Assembly (NCBI RefSeq): GCF_009709615.1
Contig: NZ_WJYA01000009.1
Coordinates: forward strand, 62,001 to 126,000
DNA: 64,000 nt
DNA from: Winogradskyella ouciana
Lineage (GTDB): Bacteria > Bacteroidota > Bacteroidia > Flavobacteriales > Flavobacteriaceae
Reading direction: 5' to 3'
The notes beneath the pieces are model-generated. The model made no database searches, was not told where the DNA came from, and saw only the letters and a program-made list of their open reading frames with translations. Positions within the stretch are counted from its first letter, which is position 1. Each line of letters starts with the position of its first letter. Shown in pieces: positions 61,841 through 64,000 of the stretch. The position numbers and the translations under genes were made by a program.

Positions 61841-63865
61841 ATGAAATTGTACAATTCCAAATTTTACCATCGTGACCTATCGTGGCTACGCTTTAACCAT
61901 CGTGTGCTACAAGAAGCAACTGACAAGAGAAATCCGCTTTATGAACGCATAAAGTTTCTAGCTATTTTCTCTTCAAATCTTGATGAATTTTTTAGAGTAA
62001 GGGTTTCAGACATTAGGCAAATTAAAAGTTTAAAAAAGCCTTTAAGAAAAAAACTTATTACTAAACCCAACAAGGTTTTAAAGGAAATTAAAAAGCAAGT
62101 CCACAAGCAACAAGAGGAATTTGGTCATATATTTAAGAATGAAATAATTCCAGATTTAGAAAAAGAAGGTATTGTTTTAATTGACTACCATGCGTTTACC
62201 GATTCTCAAAAACAAATTGCAAAAACCTATTTTGAAGAACAGTTAAAACCTCTTTTAGATCTAGAAAATTCATTTCATAAGAACCCGGAGTCTATTTTTG
62301 TTGAAAATGAAGCATCCTACTTAACTACTCTATCGAATGGAGAACTTCAACTCGTAAAAATCCCAGATTCCGAGCCTCGATTTTTTACGTTTCCTACAAA
62401 AAACGGCAAGCACTTCACCACCTTTATTGACGATATTTTAAAATACAATCTCGGCGAAAACCATCCTGAAGATGAAGTCACTTACTATGCCTTGAAAATT
62501 TCACGTGATGCGGAATTATATATTGAGGATGAGTTTTCAGGAAATTTAATGAATAAGATTAAAAATTCGTTACCAAAAAGAGATAAAGGTCAGCCCACAA
62601 GAGTTCTCATCGACAAAAGAATGCCAGAGGAATTTCAGGAGGTATTGAAAGAGGCCTTGGATGTTTACAATGCGGACTTGGTTATGGGTGGCAGGCATCA
62701 TAATTTTAAGGATTTCTTTGCCTTCCCTAATCCTACTGAAAAAGATTTATCGTTTAAAAAACTAGAGCCATTACCGCATCCTATACTATCAAGTACAGAA
62801 AATATTTTTGATGCAATAGATAAAAAAGACCAATTACTCCATTATCCTTATCAGCAATTTGATTCTGTAATTAATTTGGTTGAAAATGCTGCAGAAGATG
62901 CAACGGTAACTACCATTAAAATGACGCTCTATAGATTGGCAGACGAATCTCGATTAAATACTGCCATTGCCAAAGCTGCAAATAACGGAAAAGAAGTCAT
63001 TGTCTTTATTGAAATAAAAGCCAGATTTGATGAGCAGAACAATCTTAAATGGGGTAATATTTTCAAAAAAAATGGTGCTACGGTAATCTATAGCTATCCT
63101 GATATAAAAGTTCATTCTAAGATTTTATACATTGAACGGGTAGTAAATGACAAGAAGAAACGCTACGCTTATATTAGTACAGGAAATTTTAATGAGAAAA
63201 CTGCAGAGCTCTATACGGATTATGGACTTCTCACAGCTCATAAAAAAATAACCAAAGATTTAAACAAAGTATTTTTAGTTTTACAAAAGGTTACTATAGT
63301 TCCCAAAACCAAAAGACTTTTAGTTTCCCCTTACACTACAAGAAACAAGCTTGAAAAATTAGTTAATGCAGAAATAGAGCATGCTAAAAATGGTAACAAG
63401 GCCTATATAATTTTGAAGATGAATAGCCTACAAGACAAATCCATGATTGAGTATCTTTATAAGGCAAGTAATGCCGGAGTGCAAATAAAGCTAATCGTTA
63501 GAGGCATCTGTAGTCTTGTGCCAGGCATTAAAAATCAAAGCGAAAATATTGAGATTATAAGTATTCTAGATCGATTTCTAGAACATGGACGTGTTTATAT
63601 TTTTGGTAATGGTGGTGACGAAAAAATTTACATAGGTTCTGCAGATTGGATGACCAGAAACCTAACCCATCGTATAGAAGTACTGACACCTATCTACGAT
63701 AAGGATGTGCATAAGACCTTAAGAGACTTAATAGAAATACAGTTAAGTGACAACACAAAGGCCAGAATTATAGATGCTGAACAGAAAAATGAATACGTCG
63801 ACAATTCCAAAAAAAAGGTAAGGGCACAATATGCTACTTATGAGTATTTTGAGAATAAGCTTTAA
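61841..63865 (+). CDS. ppk1: Polyphosphate kinase 1
   Basis: The protein has 674 residues, the usual length. It makes polyphosphate from ATP. PPK1 features are the N-terminal Y-H-R-D-L-S-W-L-R-F-N-H-R-V-L, the catalytic segment YSYPDIKVHSKILYI with the phosphorylated His, then STGNFNEKTAELYTDYGL and the C-terminal V-R-G-I-C-S-L-V-P-G-I. It follows the kinase gene by 53 bases. Confidence 0.96.
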   Translation: MKLYNSKFYHRDLSWLRFNHRVLQEATDKRNPLYERIKFLAIFSSNLDEFFRVRVSDIRQIKSLKKPLRKKLITKPNKVLKEIKKQVHKQQEEFGHIFKNEIIPDLEKEGIVLIDYHAFTDSQKQIAKTYFEEQLKPLLDLENSFHKNPESIFVENEASYLTTLSNGELQLVKIPDSEPRFFTFPTKNGKHFTTFIDDILKYNLGENHPEDEVTYYALKISRDAELYIEDEFSGNLMNKIKNSLPKRDKGQPTRVLIDKRMPEEFQEVLKEALDVYNADLVMGGRHHNFKDFFAFPNPTEKDLSFKKLEPLPHPILSSTENIFDAIDKKDQLLHYPYQQFDSVINLVENAAEDATVTTIKMTLYRLADESRLNTAIAKAANNGKEVIVFIEIKARFDEQNNLKWGNIFKKNGATVIYSYPDIKVHSKILYIERVVNDKKKRYAYISTGNFNEKTAELYTDYGLLTAHKKITKDLNKVFLVLQKVTIVPKTKRLLVSPYTTRNKLEKLVNAEIEHAKNGNKAYIILKMNSLQDKSMIEYLYKASNAGVQIKLIVRGICSLVPGIKNQSENIEIISILDRFLEHGRVYIFGNGGDEKIYIGSADWMTRNLTHRIEVLTPIYDKDVHKTLRDLIEIQLSDNTKARIIDAEQKNEYVDNSKKKVRAQYATYEYFENKL

Positions 63866-63873
63866 TAAACAAG

Positions 63874-64000
63874 CTATTGTATAAATCCATTTTTTCTGGC
63901 ATGGTCAATGGCTTGAGCACTTTTTTCAACCATTAAAACTTGCGTGGTTTTATAGTTTTCTATCAACCCTTTTACCCTTATCATTTTTTTCTTATGCTTC
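63874..64000 (-). CDS. C-terminal end of a gene running off the right edge
   Basis: On the minus strand an open frame enters from the right edge and ends at TAG (63876-63874). The last 41 residues include KMIRVKGLIENYKTTQVLMVEKSAQAIDHARKNGFIQ (read in parts). They look like a genuine helical C-terminus. It is convergent with ppk1. I cannot name the family from this fragment. Confidence 0.55.
   Translation of the reverse strand, partial: KHKKKMIRVKGLIENYKTTQVLMVEKSAQAIDHARKNGFIQ

Noticed and set aside
61841..63865. Possible truncation of ppk1
   Set aside because: All motifs are present and the length is normal.

Overview
The window is AT-rich and almost fully coding, with a gene set typical of the family Flavobacteriaceae (Bacteroidota). 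Diagnostic genes are the gliding genes gldA, gldB and gldC, proteins with type IX secretion (T9SS) C-terminal sorting domains, three GLPGLI-family proteins beside a TonB-receptor-like outer-membrane protein, DUF3857 proteins, many lipoproteins, and promoters resembling the Bacteroidota TTTG / TAnnTTTG type. I see no tRNA, rRNA, insertion sequence, prophage or CRISPR array. Shine-Dalgarno sequences are weak, so starts were chosen mainly from signal peptides, lipoboxes, overlaps and leader features.

Layout. 1-9.2 kb is an accessory block: four paralogues of an unrecognised secreted family (one cut by the left edge), interrupted by small lipoproteins, SRPBCC and SGNH proteins and an amidohydrolase. 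9.2-14.2 kb: gldC-gldB, nadE, a response regulator with a degenerate receiver, and dnaG. 14.3-23.1 kb: two T9SS cargo proteins, an ECF sigma factor with a membrane partner and a beta-barrel-like protein, a polyprenyl diphosphate synthase, and a phosphodiesterase-TPR-sulfotransferase fusion preceded by a small overlapping gene. 23.2-34.8 kb: leftward housekeeping genes (rlmN, queA, aroA, a MazG-like gene, rsgA-dtd) and two DUF3857 proteins. 35.0-39.1 kb: aromatic amino acid operon pheA, aminotransferase, tyrA, DAHP synthase/chorismate mutase. 39.2-42.0 kb: gldA, a DUF2807 lipoprotein and a PagL-like protein. 42.3-47.7 kb: sulfur and methionine genes cysH, an Rrf2 regulator, metX, metY, metK. 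47.9-52.2 kb: duplicated lipoproteins. 52.2-60.3 kb: an envelope locus (outer-membrane protein plus three GLPGLI proteins) divergent from a two-component system. 60.4-64.0 kb: a deoxynucleoside kinase, ppk1 and the end of a gene running off the right edge.

The most interesting signals are regulatory RNAs. Ahead of pheA is a 16-codon leader ORF, MNTSKTYFNWFYFFYS, with eight aromatic residues. Just after its stop is CGAGACT, an exact complement of AGTCTCG in the 5' arm of a strong terminator hairpin that ends next to the pheA start codon. This is the layout of ribosome-mediated attenuation. Between metY and metK lie a clear SAM-I riboswitch (minus strand, for metY-metX) and a compact SAM-II-like pseudoknot (plus strand, for metK). 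Also notable are 10-11 bp-phased GTTAA repeats near the GLPGLI operon and two-component system, a shared upstream element in the secreted family, a palindrome at cysH, and a zinc-ligand-less DnaG.
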